Shown piece by piece: positions 34,323-42,546 of a DNA stretch of 52,598 bases. Position numbers and translations under genes: made by a program. The stretch is taken from NCBI GenBank assembly GCA_903835005.1, contig CAILLK010000117.1, forward strand, positions 72,422 to 125,019. The letters are read 5' to 3'. This DNA is from an uncultured Bacteroidota bacterium. GTDB lineage: Bacteria > Bacteroidota > Bacteroidia > Chitinophagales > Chitinophagaceae. Position 1 is the first letter of the stretch. Each line of letters begins with the position of its first letter. The notes beneath the pieces were generated by a model. It was not told the DNA's origin. It did not search any database and saw only the letters and a program-made list of their open reading frames with translations.

Positions 34323-35645
34323 TCAAAAATATTGCTGTCGTATTTTAACCTGGTATAGTTGTATCAGCATATCCGAAAGACTGTTCAGGTACTGGTTCTG
34401 ATAATCCAGGTAATCCCTGAAAGCATTGAGCCGGTCATCAATTGGCGCTATGCCTGCCTCATATCGGTTGGCAATATGCCTGTAATTATCGTAGGAAAGG
34501 TTCATAACATCTTCTGCTTTTGCCAGCACGGCAATCGCTTTCTGATAGTTGAGCCTTATGTTTTCATCATTAATTGCCGATTGGTTTTTAGCATTTTCAT
34601 ATTGCTCCATGCTCTCCAGGTAATTGAGCTTGTTCTTCTTGCTCTGGAAATACCTGCTGCCACTGGTAAATAAAGGCCAGGATGCCTGCAAAGACCAGTA
34701 CTGCGATGGAAACCAGCCGGCTACTCCTGTAGCGCCATCAATCGGTTCGAATGTTTTATCAAACCGCTGATCGGCATAGTTATAGAGTATGTTCAAGGTG
34801 GGCACAAAGGCGCTGTTGGCCTGCCTGTATTGGGTAAGATTAATCTTTGCCCTCCATAATGACAGCCTTATGGACGGGTCTTCTTTGAAACCCTCCGCAA
34901 TGTCGGCTTTGGTATTATCCGATAATTTACTCTCAATCCGAACAGAGTCCTTCAAGGTCATGCCCAGCAATGCTTTCAGTGTATTGCCAGCAGTAAGCAT
35001 CTGGTAATGAGCGGTGATCTGGGTTTGCTGGGCGCGTTCCAGGTTCAGTTTGGCCACATCCACATTGGCTTCATTTACCAGTCCTTCTTTATATTTATTG
35101 CTTGCCGACTGATATACAGAATCAGCTACACCGGTAGTTTGTTCAGCCAGCCTTGCTGCTTCCTGCATCAGCAGGTAAGAATAGTATTGGGTTGCCAGTT
35201 GTTGATAAACAGATTTGCGTGTTGCCCCAACCGAGTCCATATTCATTTCCTCCGTTTGCCGGGCCATTCTTGCGCTATACCAGTTTTGCAGATTCAGTAT
35301 GTTCATTTGGGCGTTGATGCCGCCTGCATAGGCAAACTGCTCGCCAAACTGAAGGGTTCCATAGGTACCTGCAGGACGACCCAATACCGGTCCGGGTATC
35401 AGTGTTGTTTGCAGGGCAATGTTATCGGTATAGCTTCCGGTTGCATTTACCTGTGGTAGCAATGTACTGCAGGCTTGCTTTGTGGCATAGCCCGATTTCT
35501 TTAGCTCAAAATTGATGGTCCGTATGGTAATATTATGGGTATCGGCATACTTCCACACCTCTTCCACCGACCGGAAAACGGTTTGGCACTCGCTTGTGGT
35601 TGCGGTAATGGTAAGTACAATAATCAGTATTATTCTGTTTAGCAT
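34323..35645 (-). CDS. TolC-family outer-membrane efflux channel
   Basis: 440 aa from ATG at 35645 (MLNRIILIIVLTITATTSEC signal); a TTG four codons earlier is also open. The two OEP repeats are visible: residues ~25-220 (VWKYADTHNITIRTINFELK, STLLPQVNATGSYTDNIALQ, RLAEQTTGVADSVYQSASNK, EANVDVAKLNLERAQQTQIT) and ~230-440 (LWRAKINLTQYRQANSAFVP, YNYADQRFDKTF, YWSLQASWPLFTSGSRYFQS, YDNYRHIANRYEAGIAPIDD). It forms the trimeric outer-membrane duct. Located between TetR and adaptor genes; 22 bp after tetR. Confidence 0.93.
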   Translation of the reverse strand: MLNRIILIIVLTITATTSECQTVFRSVEEVWKYADTHNITIRTINFELKKSGYATKQACSTLLPQVNATGSYTDNIALQTTLIPGPVLGRPAGTYGTLQFGEQFAYAGGINAQMNILNLQNWYSARMARQTEEMNMDSVGATRKSVYQQLATQYYSYLLMQEAARLAEQTTGVADSVYQSASNKYKEGLVNEANVDVAKLNLERAQQTQITAHYQMLTAGNTLKALLGMTLKDSVRIESKLSDNTKADIAEGFKEDPSIRLSLWRAKINLTQYRQANSAFVPTLNILYNYADQRFDKTFEPIDGATGVAGWFPSQYWSLQASWPLFTSGSRYFQSKKNKLNYLESMEQYENAKNQSAINDENIRLNYQKAIAVLAKAEDVMNLSYDNYRHIANRYEAGIAPIDDRLNAFRDYLDYQNQYLNSLSDMLIQLYQVKIRQQYF

Positions 35646-35667
35646 AGATTTATTCAAAATTCAGTAT

Positions 35668-36300
35668 TTATGATGTAGTTATCATAGCATTGATCCATAC
35701 AGGTATCAGTTTTTTTCGCTCCAGCATTAATTTGTTGAATTCTTCCTGGCTGATACCTGTCCGGTTTCTTAATAACGGACTGGCCACAAACGGAAAAATG
35801 GTCATCGAAAGTACATTCATTAGTATATGCAGCGGGTTAACGTTGGGTAATATTTTTGCCGCTGTCAGCTCTTTCCATTGTTTCACCAGGTAAATGTTTC
35901 CTCGCTCCACATGGCCAAAACCAAGTTTGGCAGCCAGTTTTACAGGGTTGGCATTAATTTCACTAAGCACAAACAAAGGCAGGTCCGGGTTTTTGATCAG
36001 CATATCAATATAGTGGCTTATCAGTAATTCAATTTTTTCGTGCACGCTGGTTTCCGGATCATTTACAATACCCATCACACTGTGAATAAACAACTGCAGA
36101 TGCTCCAGCATTATGATATCAAACAGTTTCTCCTTGCTCCTGAAGTAGTAATTGATCAGCGCAAGGTTATACCCCGATTCTTCAGCAATATCTCTGGTGC
36201 GGGTTGCCGCATATCCCTTGCTGGTAAATACACGCCGTGCCGCCTCCTTGATCTTCTCTTCGGTGGTGGCATTTAATTCTATTTCGGGCTGTATCTTCAT
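35668..36300 (-). CDS. TetR-family repressor of the efflux operon
   Basis: 210 aa from ATG at 36300; a TTG two codons earlier opens the longest frame. The N-terminal HTH reads TTEEKIKEAARRVFTSKGYA, then ATRTRDIAEESGYNLALINYYFRSKEKLF (split here only in text), the TetR consensus with YYFRSKEKLF turn. The 150-residue ligand domain (LLISHYIDMLIKNPDLPLFV, FGHVERGNIYLVKQWKELTA) is divergent as usual. It is the first gene of the unit, so it is autoregulated with the efflux genes. A perfect TTTAATCA/TGATTAAA palindrome upstream is a good operator candidate. Confidence 0.9.
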   Translation of the reverse strand: MKIQPEIELNATTEEKIKEAARRVFTSKGYAATRTRDIAEESGYNLALINYYFRSKEKLFDIIMLEHLQLFIHSVMGIVNDPETSVHEKIELLISHYIDMLIKNPDLPLFVLSEINANPVKLAAKLGFGHVERGNIYLVKQWKELTAAKILPNVNPLHILMNVLSMTIFPFVASPLLRNRTGISQEEFNKLMLERKKLIPVWINAMITTS

Positions 36301-36308
36301 TTGCAAGG

Positions 36309-36340
36309 CAAAGGTAGGGTTAATTTTTTGATTTAAACAA
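36309..36340 (-). promoter_or_regulatory. Promoter of the tetR-efflux operon
   Basis: TACCTTTG (36316-36309), a perfect -7 element, with TTG (36340-36338) 21 nt upstream. It predicts a transcript start within a few bases of the ATG at 36300, so the message is nearly leaderless. Confidence 0.6.
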
Positions 36341-36344
36341 GAGA

Positions 36345-36362
36345 TTTAATCAGGTGATTAAA
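36345..36362. promoter_or_regulatory. Putative TetR operator
   Basis: TTTAATCA-GG-TGATTAAA: a perfect inverted repeat of 8-bp half sites with a 2-bp spacer, just upstream of the -33 element of the operon whose first gene is TetR. A related half site (GATTTAAAC) lies nearby at 36330-36338. Confidence 0.55.
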
Positions 36363-36555
36363 ATTATTTAGAAGAATAATGAGCCCTCATGATAAACTTT
36401 TAATAACTTGGGCCTTTTAAATACCTGGTTTATAATTATTGAACTACGTATTTATGTAAAATGTGAAATATTAAATTGACATTCTATATTTACCAACTTT
36501 CTATAGTTTCTATGGTTGCATTTTAATATTGAATACTTATAATAAATTTAACAAT

Positions 36556-36951
36556 ATGGCATTATACTCAGATCTACAAAGTCAATATTTACTTCTTGAT
36601 TTTTTAGCAACACATGATCAGCTCCTTTTTAGAAGTTTGAAAAATAGTAAGAGGGAATATAATGTAGATATCATTTTTAAAGGGGCTCATAATTTGTTGT
36701 TGCCATCTATTTTAAAAGGTATTGAAATTACCGAAATTGATAAGACAAATAAGGATTGGTCACTTCTGGAAAATTTTGGCTTTGAATCTAAACACAGTAA
36801 GATATTTTCAGTTAAAAATGTAGAAGGTAGACAATATTATATTAATGCAGGAGCATTTGGTATATTTCATAATAGATTAGATACATTAGAAACTAGTCTG
36901 GGAAGATATGATTGGAGCGACCTGGGAGAAATGATTTCATGGTATAATTAA
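36556..36951 (+). CDS. Orphan protein of unknown function, cassette-like unit 1
   Basis: 131 aa from ATG at 36556; a TTG nine codons earlier is in frame. MALYSDLQSQYLLLDFLATH, DQLLFRSLKNSKREYNVDII, FKGAHNLLLPSILKGIEITE, IDKTNKDWSLLENFGFESKH, SKIFSVKNVEGRQYYINAGA, FGIFHNRLDTLETSLGRYDW. No signal or membrane helix; Leu-rich helical first half and a beta-rich second half. AT-richer than neighbours. Its size and isolation suit an immunity or orphan accessory protein, but no family was recognised. Followed 42 bp later by the 100-bp repeat. Confidence 0.6.
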   Translation: MALYSDLQSQYLLLDFLATHDQLLFRSLKNSKREYNVDIIFKGAHNLLLPSILKGIEITEIDKTNKDWSLLENFGFESKHSKIFSVKNVEGRQYYINAGAFGIFHNRLDTLETSLGRYDWSDLGEMISWYN

Positions 36952-36993
36952 TGTTTAAATATTAATAATCAAAACCTGGAAAAATTACGAAGT

Positions 36994-37093
36994 GTTGCAT
37001 TTTAATTTCCGCAATATTATATTTAATGATATTATTCTGCTTTTATTTGCCCAAACTACGTGAAACGTTGAAATTTCGAGATGTTGCAGCCGA
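36994..37093. repeat. 100-bp direct repeat, copy 1
   Basis: Begins GTTGCATTTTAAT and ends TACGTGAAACGTTGAAATTT / CGAGATGTTGCAGCCGA. Copy 2 is at 37658-37757, and its last 45 bp are nearly identical to copy 1. GTTGCATTTTAATATT at 36515-36530, before unit 1, is a partial third copy of the left end. Confidence 0.85.
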
Positions 37094-37133
37094 TTTGAAA
37101 AAAATAATTTAATGTTATTTAATTGGCAACACA

Positions 37134-37655
37134 ATGGAATATAGTCTACTGCCTATAGGCAAATTTAAGTTATTGACAAATCTACCACCAGGCGATGTTG
37201 AAAAACTGCTTTTAGAAAATACAAATTTAGAATATACATTTTCTGATCGTATTAAAGATACTGAGCAAAAGAAAATGTATACAGGATATGTTTCTAATAA
37301 TATTTTTAAATTGGAAACAATAACTTCAATGTATTCCAGATACCCACCATCTGTAATAATTAAAGGCGAAATAACACATAAGCACAACATGACTGAAATT
37401 AATATTAAAATCAGAAATCCTTTAATACAGATCATATTTTCAGTAGTAGGATGGATTATTTTTGTACCAGCTGTCGTTTCACCTTTGATAAAATTGTTTT
37501 CTAAAACAAATCCCAATGGTTATGAATTAATTCCTCTTGTCTTTAGTATCTTTATTTTAACGGCTATTTTGTATACTTTTTATATACAAAAAGAAGACCA
37601 GAAGAAATTTATCACTAATATTTTACATGCAAAAACTGACAATCAGGTGGGTTGA
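37134..37655 (+). CDS. Orphan membrane protein of unknown function, cassette-like unit 2
   Basis: 173 aa. Residues 1-95 are soluble and beta-rich (MEYSLLPIGKFKLLTNLPPG, DTEQKKMYTGYVSNNIFKLE, RYPPSVIIKGEITHKHNMTE). INIKIRNPLIQIIFSVVGWI and YELIPLVFSIFILTAILYTF are the two membrane helices, joined by a short loop with FSKTNPNG, and a basic tail (KKFITNILHAK) follows. The layout (short FxGxxxxNxFKL / YPPSVIIKGEI body plus two helices) resembles a broad family of orphan membrane proteins often seen as integron or island cargo. Stop codon lies two bases before repeat copy 2. Confidence 0.65.
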   Translation: MEYSLLPIGKFKLLTNLPPGDVEKLLLENTNLEYTFSDRIKDTEQKKMYTGYVSNNIFKLETITSMYSRYPPSVIIKGEITHKHNMTEINIKIRNPLIQIIFSVVGWIIFVPAVVSPLIKLFSKTNPNGYELIPLVFSIFILTAILYTFYIQKEDQKKFITNILHAKTDNQVG

Positions 37656-37657
37656 AT

Positions 37658-37757
37658 GTTATGTTTTAATTTCTGCAATGTTTTCATTAATGATATTATT
37701 CTGCTTTTTTTTGCTCAATCTACGTGAAACGTTGAAATTTCGAGATGTTGCAGCCGA
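37658..37757. repeat. 100-bp direct repeat, copy 2
   Basis: Same order and length as 36994-37093, starting GTTATGTTTTAAT and ending GATGTTGCAGCCGA. It follows unit 2 directly. The first third has diverged more than the last third. The remaining 37758-37856 shows no gene. Confidence 0.85.
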
Positions 37758-37856
37758 GACTCAAAAACTACTACACCCTGGAAATTAGATCAGGAGATAA
37801 CGGTTCGCCACATTAGAGCTCAGTGGTTCAATATTTGGTCAATATCTTAGTTATAT

Positions 37857-38345
37857 TTATTCAAGAGGTCCTGTTTGATTTTTTACTTTTCTAACTTCCT
37901 GCAACATCTCAATATCTGTTTTATCCTTTCCTCTTCCCGTACCGATTTTAGTTAATACCAGGTGGTTCAGGTTGATGAATGGTATTGATATTCCTTCGTG
38001 ATAAAACAGTATCTTTTCTTTATCAGCTTCTTCATAGGTTACACCGGAAACTTTTGTAAGAAAATCTGTTTTAAAAGGCTCATCTCCTATGCTGAAAACG
38101 GTAGCTTGCATAAAATCAAGCTTTGCTATATGGCTTATTGAATCATCATCAAAACCAGATTTTTTAAAGAATTTAAGGATCCTGTCTTTATTTTCATTAT
38201 CGGGTTTTATCCATATATCAAGATCACCAGTTGTTCGGTTATAGCCATGAAAATTTACTGCATAACCACCAATGAGTATAAACTCAATTCCTTCAGCTAA
38301 AAGATCCTCTACCAATTGTTGGTGCTCTTCAATAAAGATATTCAT
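37857..38345 (-). CDS. Nucleotidyltransferase-fold protein (DUF6036/AbiEii-like)
   Basis: 162 aa. MNIFIEEHQQLVEDLLAEGI is a lead helix, then EFILIGGYAVNFHGYNRTTG and DLDIWIKP: the GG-x-A loop and the D-x-D pair of minimal nucleotidyltransferases. Further KFFKKSGFDDD and LFYHEGISIPFINLNHLVLT and KIGTGRGKDKTDIEMLQEVR match AbiEii-like enzymes, whose relatives act as toxins that nucleotidylate tRNA. Start overlaps the stop of the 38342-38608 gene (ATGA), so the two are co-translated. Toxin role is inferred. Confidence 0.78.
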   Translation of the reverse strand: MNIFIEEHQQLVEDLLAEGIEFILIGGYAVNFHGYNRTTGDLDIWIKPDNENKDRILKFFKKSGFDDDSISHIAKLDFMQATVFSIGDEPFKTDFLTKVSGVTYEEADKEKILFYHEGISIPFINLNHLVLTKIGTGRGKDKTDIEMLQEVRKVKNQTGPLE

Positions 38346-38608
38346 GGGTTGCCTTTAATAATAGTAAGTTTTCGCGGATGTACTACCTGCCGCGCCTGTT
38401 GTTCTGTTATTCTATAAGATATTTTTATCATTTCATATAGGTGTTCTAATCGTTTTTGCGGCGTGATGGATGCCCAATAATTGATCATTTCTTGTTCCTG
38501 TTCAAGAAAAGAATTGAAAATGCGCAGTTTTTTTTTGGCTGGTACTTCATAAACTGAATCCGGCTCCTTTAATGCATTATTTTCCTTTTTGGGGAGATTA
38601 TATTCCAT
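38342..38608 (-). CDS. Small partner protein of the nucleotidyltransferase
   Basis: 88 aa, soluble and mostly helical. A disordered charged start (MEYNLPKKENNALKEPDSVY) is followed by KKKLRIFNSFLEQEQEMINY, WASITPQKRLEHLYEMIKIS and YRITEQQARQVVHPRKLTII. The block YWASITPQKRLEHL is typical of small proteins that precede AbiEii-like nucleotidyltransferases. It overlaps the next gene by four bases. By position it could be the antitoxin or a cognate binder, but no DNA-binding motif is apparent. Confidence 0.65.
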   Translation of the reverse strand: MEYNLPKKENNALKEPDSVYEVPAKKKLRIFNSFLEQEQEMINYWASITPQKRLEHLYEMIKISYRITEQQARQVVHPRKLTIIKGNP

Positions 38609-38693
38609 TACATAAAGTTAAGTATAAAATTGCAAATGATTGAAATTTTTGGTTTTAACAGGATTCCCATTCTCCAGTTTCTTTTTTAGATCC

Positions 38694-39938
38694 CTACACC
38701 TTTTTCTCTCCCAGTTTTTGCTTCACCATCACACTCACCCTATAAACCAGCACCACACTAATACAGGAAATACCCACCATAGTAAAGCCCAACGTATCAT
38801 AATGCTGCAACGGGCTGAATGTGTCTTTCTGCACTATTATTTTACCTGCAAATGCTGCTGCTACGCCTCCGGCTATCTGCTGTATGGATGAGTTGATACT
38901 CATAAATGCACCACGGTCTGGCGGGTCAGGGATAGCCGTATTCAATGCGCTCGATGGCACCATACGGCTCATTATGCCCATCATCATCAACACATTAATA
39001 ATCATAACCTCCCAAAGTGGGGTAACCGATAGATGGGTATAGATTACTACTATTGCCATCATCCAGACTGAGGCAAAAGCAAAGAGTTTAAACTTATCTA
39101 TTTTGTCACTAAGCTTGCCTATCAATGGCATAATTATTAATGAGCATACGCCCGATACCATAAAAAGTAATGGCAATTGCTCCTTGGTAATATGAAGGTT
39201 GTTGATATTAAATGAGCTGCCGAATGGCATCATCATAAAACCACCTACAGACAGAAAGCAGGTTGAGAGGAATCCGATCCGGTAATTGCGGCTGGAAACG
39301 GTGTGCAGTAAGTGATAGAATGCGTTGCGGTCATGCTGCGCCAGCAGGTGTTTGTTCACCGGTTGCATTTTCAGGGATATTAAAATAGCTATAAAGGTGG
39401 CCAGAATGGCTATCATTAAAAACGGGGCATGCCATCCCCACTGATTGGCTATATACAGGCTGATGGGTATCCCCAATACCTGGCTGGCCCCGAATCCCAT
39501 TTGAACAAAACCCATCACCCGGCCACGGTGGTGAATATCGAACAGATCAGTAACTATAGCCATGGACACGGAACCTATAACGCCACCGAAGATACCCGTA
39601 ACAATTCGGGCAGCGAGCAACAAGGGATAGGTATTTGCAAAAGCGCAGCAAAAAGTACCGATAATAAATCCGGTATAAAAGAAAAGCAGCAATTTTTTCC
39701 GGTCGAACCGGTCTGCGAAACCAGCCGTTAGCAATCCCGATATACCCGCGCAGAATGCATAGCCCGATACCGCTAAACTAAACTGGGAGGTTTTCAGGTT
39801 TAATGATTTTATCAGAATATCGCCCATCGGCGACATCACCATAAAATCAAGAAGCACAGAAAAAGGCGTGATCGCCAACAGGAATATCGCCAGTTTCTGG
39901 TAGGGAGTAAAAGGAATTTTGGTGAGGTCTTGAGCCAT
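38694..39938 (-). CDS. Major facilitator superfamily transporter
   Basis: 414 aa, 12 predicted membrane helices. LLTAGFADRFDRKKLLLFFY between helices 2 and 3 is the MFS signature loop (G-x-x-x-D-R-x-x-R-K/R). FGGVIGSVSMAIVTDLFDIH and RGRVMGFVQMGFGASQVLGI follow in helices 4-5. The central loop lies near KMQPVNKHLLAQHDRNAFYH, and GKLSDKIDKFKLFAFASVWM is the second-half signature. The PxxxSLVLDFMVMSP-like start and DHA1-like order suggest a drug or sugar exporter. Substrate unknown. Same strand as the nucleotidyltransferase pair but 85 bp away. Confidence 0.9.
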   Translation of the reverse strand: MAQDLTKIPFTPYQKLAIFLLAITPFSVLLDFMVMSPMGDILIKSLNLKTSQFSLAVSGYAFCAGISGLLTAGFADRFDRKKLLLFFYTGFIIGTFCCAFANTYPLLLAARIVTGIFGGVIGSVSMAIVTDLFDIHHRGRVMGFVQMGFGASQVLGIPISLYIANQWGWHAPFLMIAILATFIAILISLKMQPVNKHLLAQHDRNAFYHLLHTVSSRNYRIGFLSTCFLSVGGFMMMPFGSSFNINNLHITKEQLPLLFMVSGVCSLIIMPLIGKLSDKIDKFKLFAFASVWMMAIVVIYTHLSVTPLWEVMIINVLMMMGIMSRMVPSSALNTAIPDPPDRGAFMSINSSIQQIAGGVAAAFAGKIIVQKDTFSPLQHYDTLGFTMVGISCISVVLVYRVSVMVKQKLGEKKV

Positions 39939-40399
39939 TTTGTAAATTATGATGCAAAATAAAAGATTTTAAGGTCTGATCGGGTTTTGCGCAACAACAT
40001 AATAGATAAATGACGTTAGTCTTACTATTCCGGAATAGAAAAAGTTGAAATATCAATTGTTCCTAATCCAAATAGGAGATAAGGCCTGCACAAGTAATGA
40101 TTACATAATAAGTACTGGATACCAGGCAAAGAAGATTGCGAATTCAGGTATGTGGTTATTGAAAAATGGCACATATGTAATTATGAAACTAATTTATAAT
40201 ACTTACGTAGAATTATTTATCTTAAATTAATGATTACAGATTGTTTAATTTTCTCTTGAAATTATAAACAATAATTAGACTATTTACAAATATACAAATT
40301 ACAAAACATGTAAAATACTAAAATTTTCATAAATCATTAAATGTACCTACTTTTACTTTTTAGTTAATCAAATTCTTAAAAACCAATTAGTTAACTTTT
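39939..40399. other. AT-rich intergenic region, no gene called
   Basis: 461 bp of AT-rich sequence. A 61-codon TTG-start frame (40045-40230) has no promoter, conserved motif or coding-like composition and is not called. TACTTTTA near 40351 may be a -7 element for the secreted protein that starts at 40400. Confidence 0.5.
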
Positions 40400-41704
40400 A
40401 TGAAGAAGAGATTTATCCTTTTGCCGCTCGTAGGCACATTGCTTTATTTAGTATTAACCAGTAATGCGGCTGGTCCCGGATCAGTTTCAGGTATAGAAGG
40501 GACCGGAGCCAGCGGCGCTCCCGGATGTTCATGTCATAGTGGTTCTGCCACTGCGTCCACTACTGTATCTGTTCAGCTATATAGTGGTTCAACCCTGGTT
40601 ACATCTTATACCGGAGGTGCGTCTTACACCATCCGGGTTACAGGTACACAGACCTCCTCTTCACTAACACTTTCACATTTTGGTTTCCAGGTTGCTGCCG
40701 TTAAAACAGGAACTACCACAAATGCAGGAACATTAACAGCCATAGCAGGTACCCATACTACCTCGCCTTCAGGTATCAATCTTGTAGAACAATCTTCTGC
40801 AATGATGGCAACTACCGGAACCGGAAGCAGTGGTACTACATATGTTGTCAATATCCCCTGGACAGCCCCTGCAGCTGGTACCGGGAGCATTACAATATTT
40901 AGTGTTATAAATTCTGTAAACTTTAATGGTTCTTCATCGGGTGATAAATGGAACAATTCAAGCCTGGCTGTTCCTGAAGCAGTGGCTGCCGTAGCTCCTG
41001 TTACAGGCACTATGAGTGTATGCGTGGGCGCTACCACTGCTTTGAGCGATGCCACCACGGGTGGAACATGGTCAAGCAGTACACCAGCTATTGGTTCCAT
41101 TTCTGCCGCTGGTGTTGTAAGTGGAATTGCTGCTGGTACCACTACAATCACCTATACAGTGGGTGTCAACAAGGTAACTGCTGTGGTTACTGTAAATCCC
41201 TTGCCGGCAGCTATCACAGGCATTTTAAAGGTTTGTCCCGGCCATACTACAACTCTGGCAGATGCTACTACTGGCGGTGGCTGGATTAGTGGTACAACTA
41301 CAATTGCCACTGTAGGGTCCACGTCAGGTGTAGTTACTGGCGTGGCCGCAGGTACATCTGTTATTACTTACGGATTGATCACAGGTTGTTACAAAACAAC
41401 TACAGTTACTGTCAATACTGTTGCAGCCTGCAAAACTGGTGTTGAAATAGTATCTTCATTACCTGATGGCCTGAATGTATATCCAAACCCATCTCACGAT
41501 GGCAATTTCACGCTCAATTTAATATCTGTTTACGATGAAGATGCAACGATTGTTATAACCAGTGTTCTGGGGGCAAAAGTGAAAGAATTCACCACACGTA
41601 CCAATTTGCCAATTGAAATTACTGCTTGTAGCACACCCGGGTTTTACCTGGTAAATGTGTTTACAGAACATGAGCGGTATGTTGCAAAGGTTATGGTACA
41701 ATAA
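40400..41704 (+). CDS. T9SS-secreted protein with choice-of-anchor-V-like and BIG_2 Ig-like domains
   Basis: 434 aa. Signal peptide KKRFILLPLVGTLLYLVLTS. Residues ~30-170 resemble the choice-of-anchor V/Reelin-like domain found in Bacteroidota (GIEGTGASGAPGCSCHSGSA, then YTIRVTGTQTSSSLTLSHFG, GSITIFSVINSVNFNG). The usual CxxCH is reduced to CSCH. Two BIG_2-like Ig domains follow (VCVGATTALSDATTGGTWSS, AAGTTTITYTVGVNKVTAVV; VCPGHTTTLADATTGGGWIS). The end is a T9SS type A sorting domain (LNVYPNPSHDGNFTLNLIS, TPGFYLVNVFTEHERYVAKV). A surface-attached adhesive role is inferred. Confidence 0.83.
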   Translation: MKKRFILLPLVGTLLYLVLTSNAAGPGSVSGIEGTGASGAPGCSCHSGSATASTTVSVQLYSGSTLVTSYTGGASYTIRVTGTQTSSSLTLSHFGFQVAAVKTGTTTNAGTLTAIAGTHTTSPSGINLVEQSSAMMATTGTGSSGTTYVVNIPWTAPAAGTGSITIFSVINSVNFNGSSSGDKWNNSSLAVPEAVAAVAPVTGTMSVCVGATTALSDATTGGTWSSSTPAIGSISAAGVVSGIAAGTTTITYTVGVNKVTAVVTVNPLPAAITGILKVCPGHTTTLADATTGGGWISGTTTIATVGSTSGVVTGVAAGTSVITYGLITGCYKTTTVTVNTVAACKTGVEIVSSLPDGLNVYPNPSHDGNFTLNLISVYDEDATIVITSVLGAKVKEFTTRTNLPIEITACSTPGFYLVNVFTEHERYVAKVMVQ

Positions 41705-41803
41705 AATGATAAACGGCATAAATAATTAAAATGCGGCACGTAGGTTTAAAACAGGTGGCTGGTCGCGGACCATATGGTTAAAATTGCCTGATCAATATAG
41801 AAT

Positions 41804-41840
41804 AAAAATGTCCCAAAACTTCGGTATTGGGACATTTTTT
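41804..41840. terminator. Strong bidirectional terminator
   Basis: 12-bp stem AAAATGTCCCAA (41805-41816) with its complement (41827-41838), followed by TTTTTT on the plus strand and preceded by AAAAA, so it can serve the plus gene ending at 41704 and the minus lipoprotein gene ending at 41898. Confidence 0.88.
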
Positions 41841-41897
41841 GTTTCAATATGATTGCCCAAAAATTTGTCTCAGCCTCAGGCAAACGAATGAGGTGTT

Positions 41898-42407
41898 TTA
41901 CTTAATGTTACCTCTTAAAGTAAACCCGTTTTTCAATGCATATTCTTCCTGGAGTCTTTTAAATTCCTTCATTTGCCTGGTTTCCTCTTTCGCATCTTTT
42001 TGAACATTATCGAAGAGGTAGCTTATTTCACTGCCGGTAGATGCCGGAGACAATTGCTCAAAAGGCACAAAATCCTGCCTGATCATTTGTTGCTCAATTT
42101 TCAATAATTCAATTTCGCAATTTCTCAATGGTTCTGAGCCGCCCACATCTTTCAACTCCATGATGCTTTCCTTCGAAGAATCCAGGAATTTTTCAAAGCC
42201 TGTTCTGAAAGATCTGATCCTGCTGAAGTCTTTCGACTGGTACGATTCATTGATCAGCGATCCGAATTCGCGCCCCATAAAGTAAAGGCTGTCATTTATG
42301 GCTACAATGGTGTTGTTTAGTTGCAGCGCTTCCTGCCTTGTTTTAAAATGACAGGAACTGACTAAAAACATGCAGCTGATCATAGTAAGGAATATACGGA
42401 TGGGCAT
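41898..42407 (-). CDS. Helical lipoprotein of unknown function
   Basis: 169 aa. MPIRIFLTMISCMFLVSSCH is a lipoprotein signal (VSSC). The mature protein is almost all helical and charged (QEALQLNNTIVAINDSLYFM, SIRSFRTGFEKFLDSSKESI-like FRTGFEKFLDSS, NVQKDAKEETRQMKEFKRLQ), ending FTLRGNIK. It resembles small helical-bundle envelope lipoproteins of Bacteroidota. No named family assigned. Transcribed from a -7 element at 42422-42429, divergent from hscA. Confidence 0.62.
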   Translation of the reverse strand: MPIRIFLTMISCMFLVSSCHFKTRQEALQLNNTIVAINDSLYFMGREFGSLINESYQSKDFSRIRSFRTGFEKFLDSSKESIMELKDVGGSEPLRNCEIELLKIEQQMIRQDFVPFEQLSPASTGSEISYLFDNVQKDAKEETRQMKEFKRLQEEYALKNGFTLRGNIK

Positions 42408-42421
42408 AAAATCAGTTTGAT

Positions 42422-42429
42422 CAAATATA
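42422..42429 (-). promoter_or_regulatory. -7 element of the helical lipoprotein gene
   Basis: TATATTTG on the minus strand, perfect TAnnTTTG, 14 bp upstream of the ATG at 42407. Confidence 0.5.
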
Positions 42430-42519
42430 CAAAACCAGTCGAATCAATACTGTAGTATTTTTTAATGTTTCAGAAGGCTATATCTATAACCCAATAAGGG
42501 CAAAAGCCGTTTAAACTGC

Positions 42520-42527
42520 TACCTTTG
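42520..42527 (+). promoter_or_regulatory. -7 element of hscA
   Basis: TACCTTTG, perfect TAnnTTTG, 19 bp upstream of the ATG at 42547; no clear TTG at -33. Divergent from the lipoprotein promoter about 90 bp away. Confidence 0.55.
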
Positions 42528-42546
42528 CACCTCAGATTCAGAACAT

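Noticed and set aside
36994..37757. Classical integron attC sites
   Set aside because: The 100-bp repeats lack the paired RYYYAAC and GTTRRRY cores, and no integrase gene is nearby. The cassette-like layout is kept only as an observation.
40045..40230. 61-codon TTG-start frame
   Set aside because: No promoter, coding-like composition or recognised motif.
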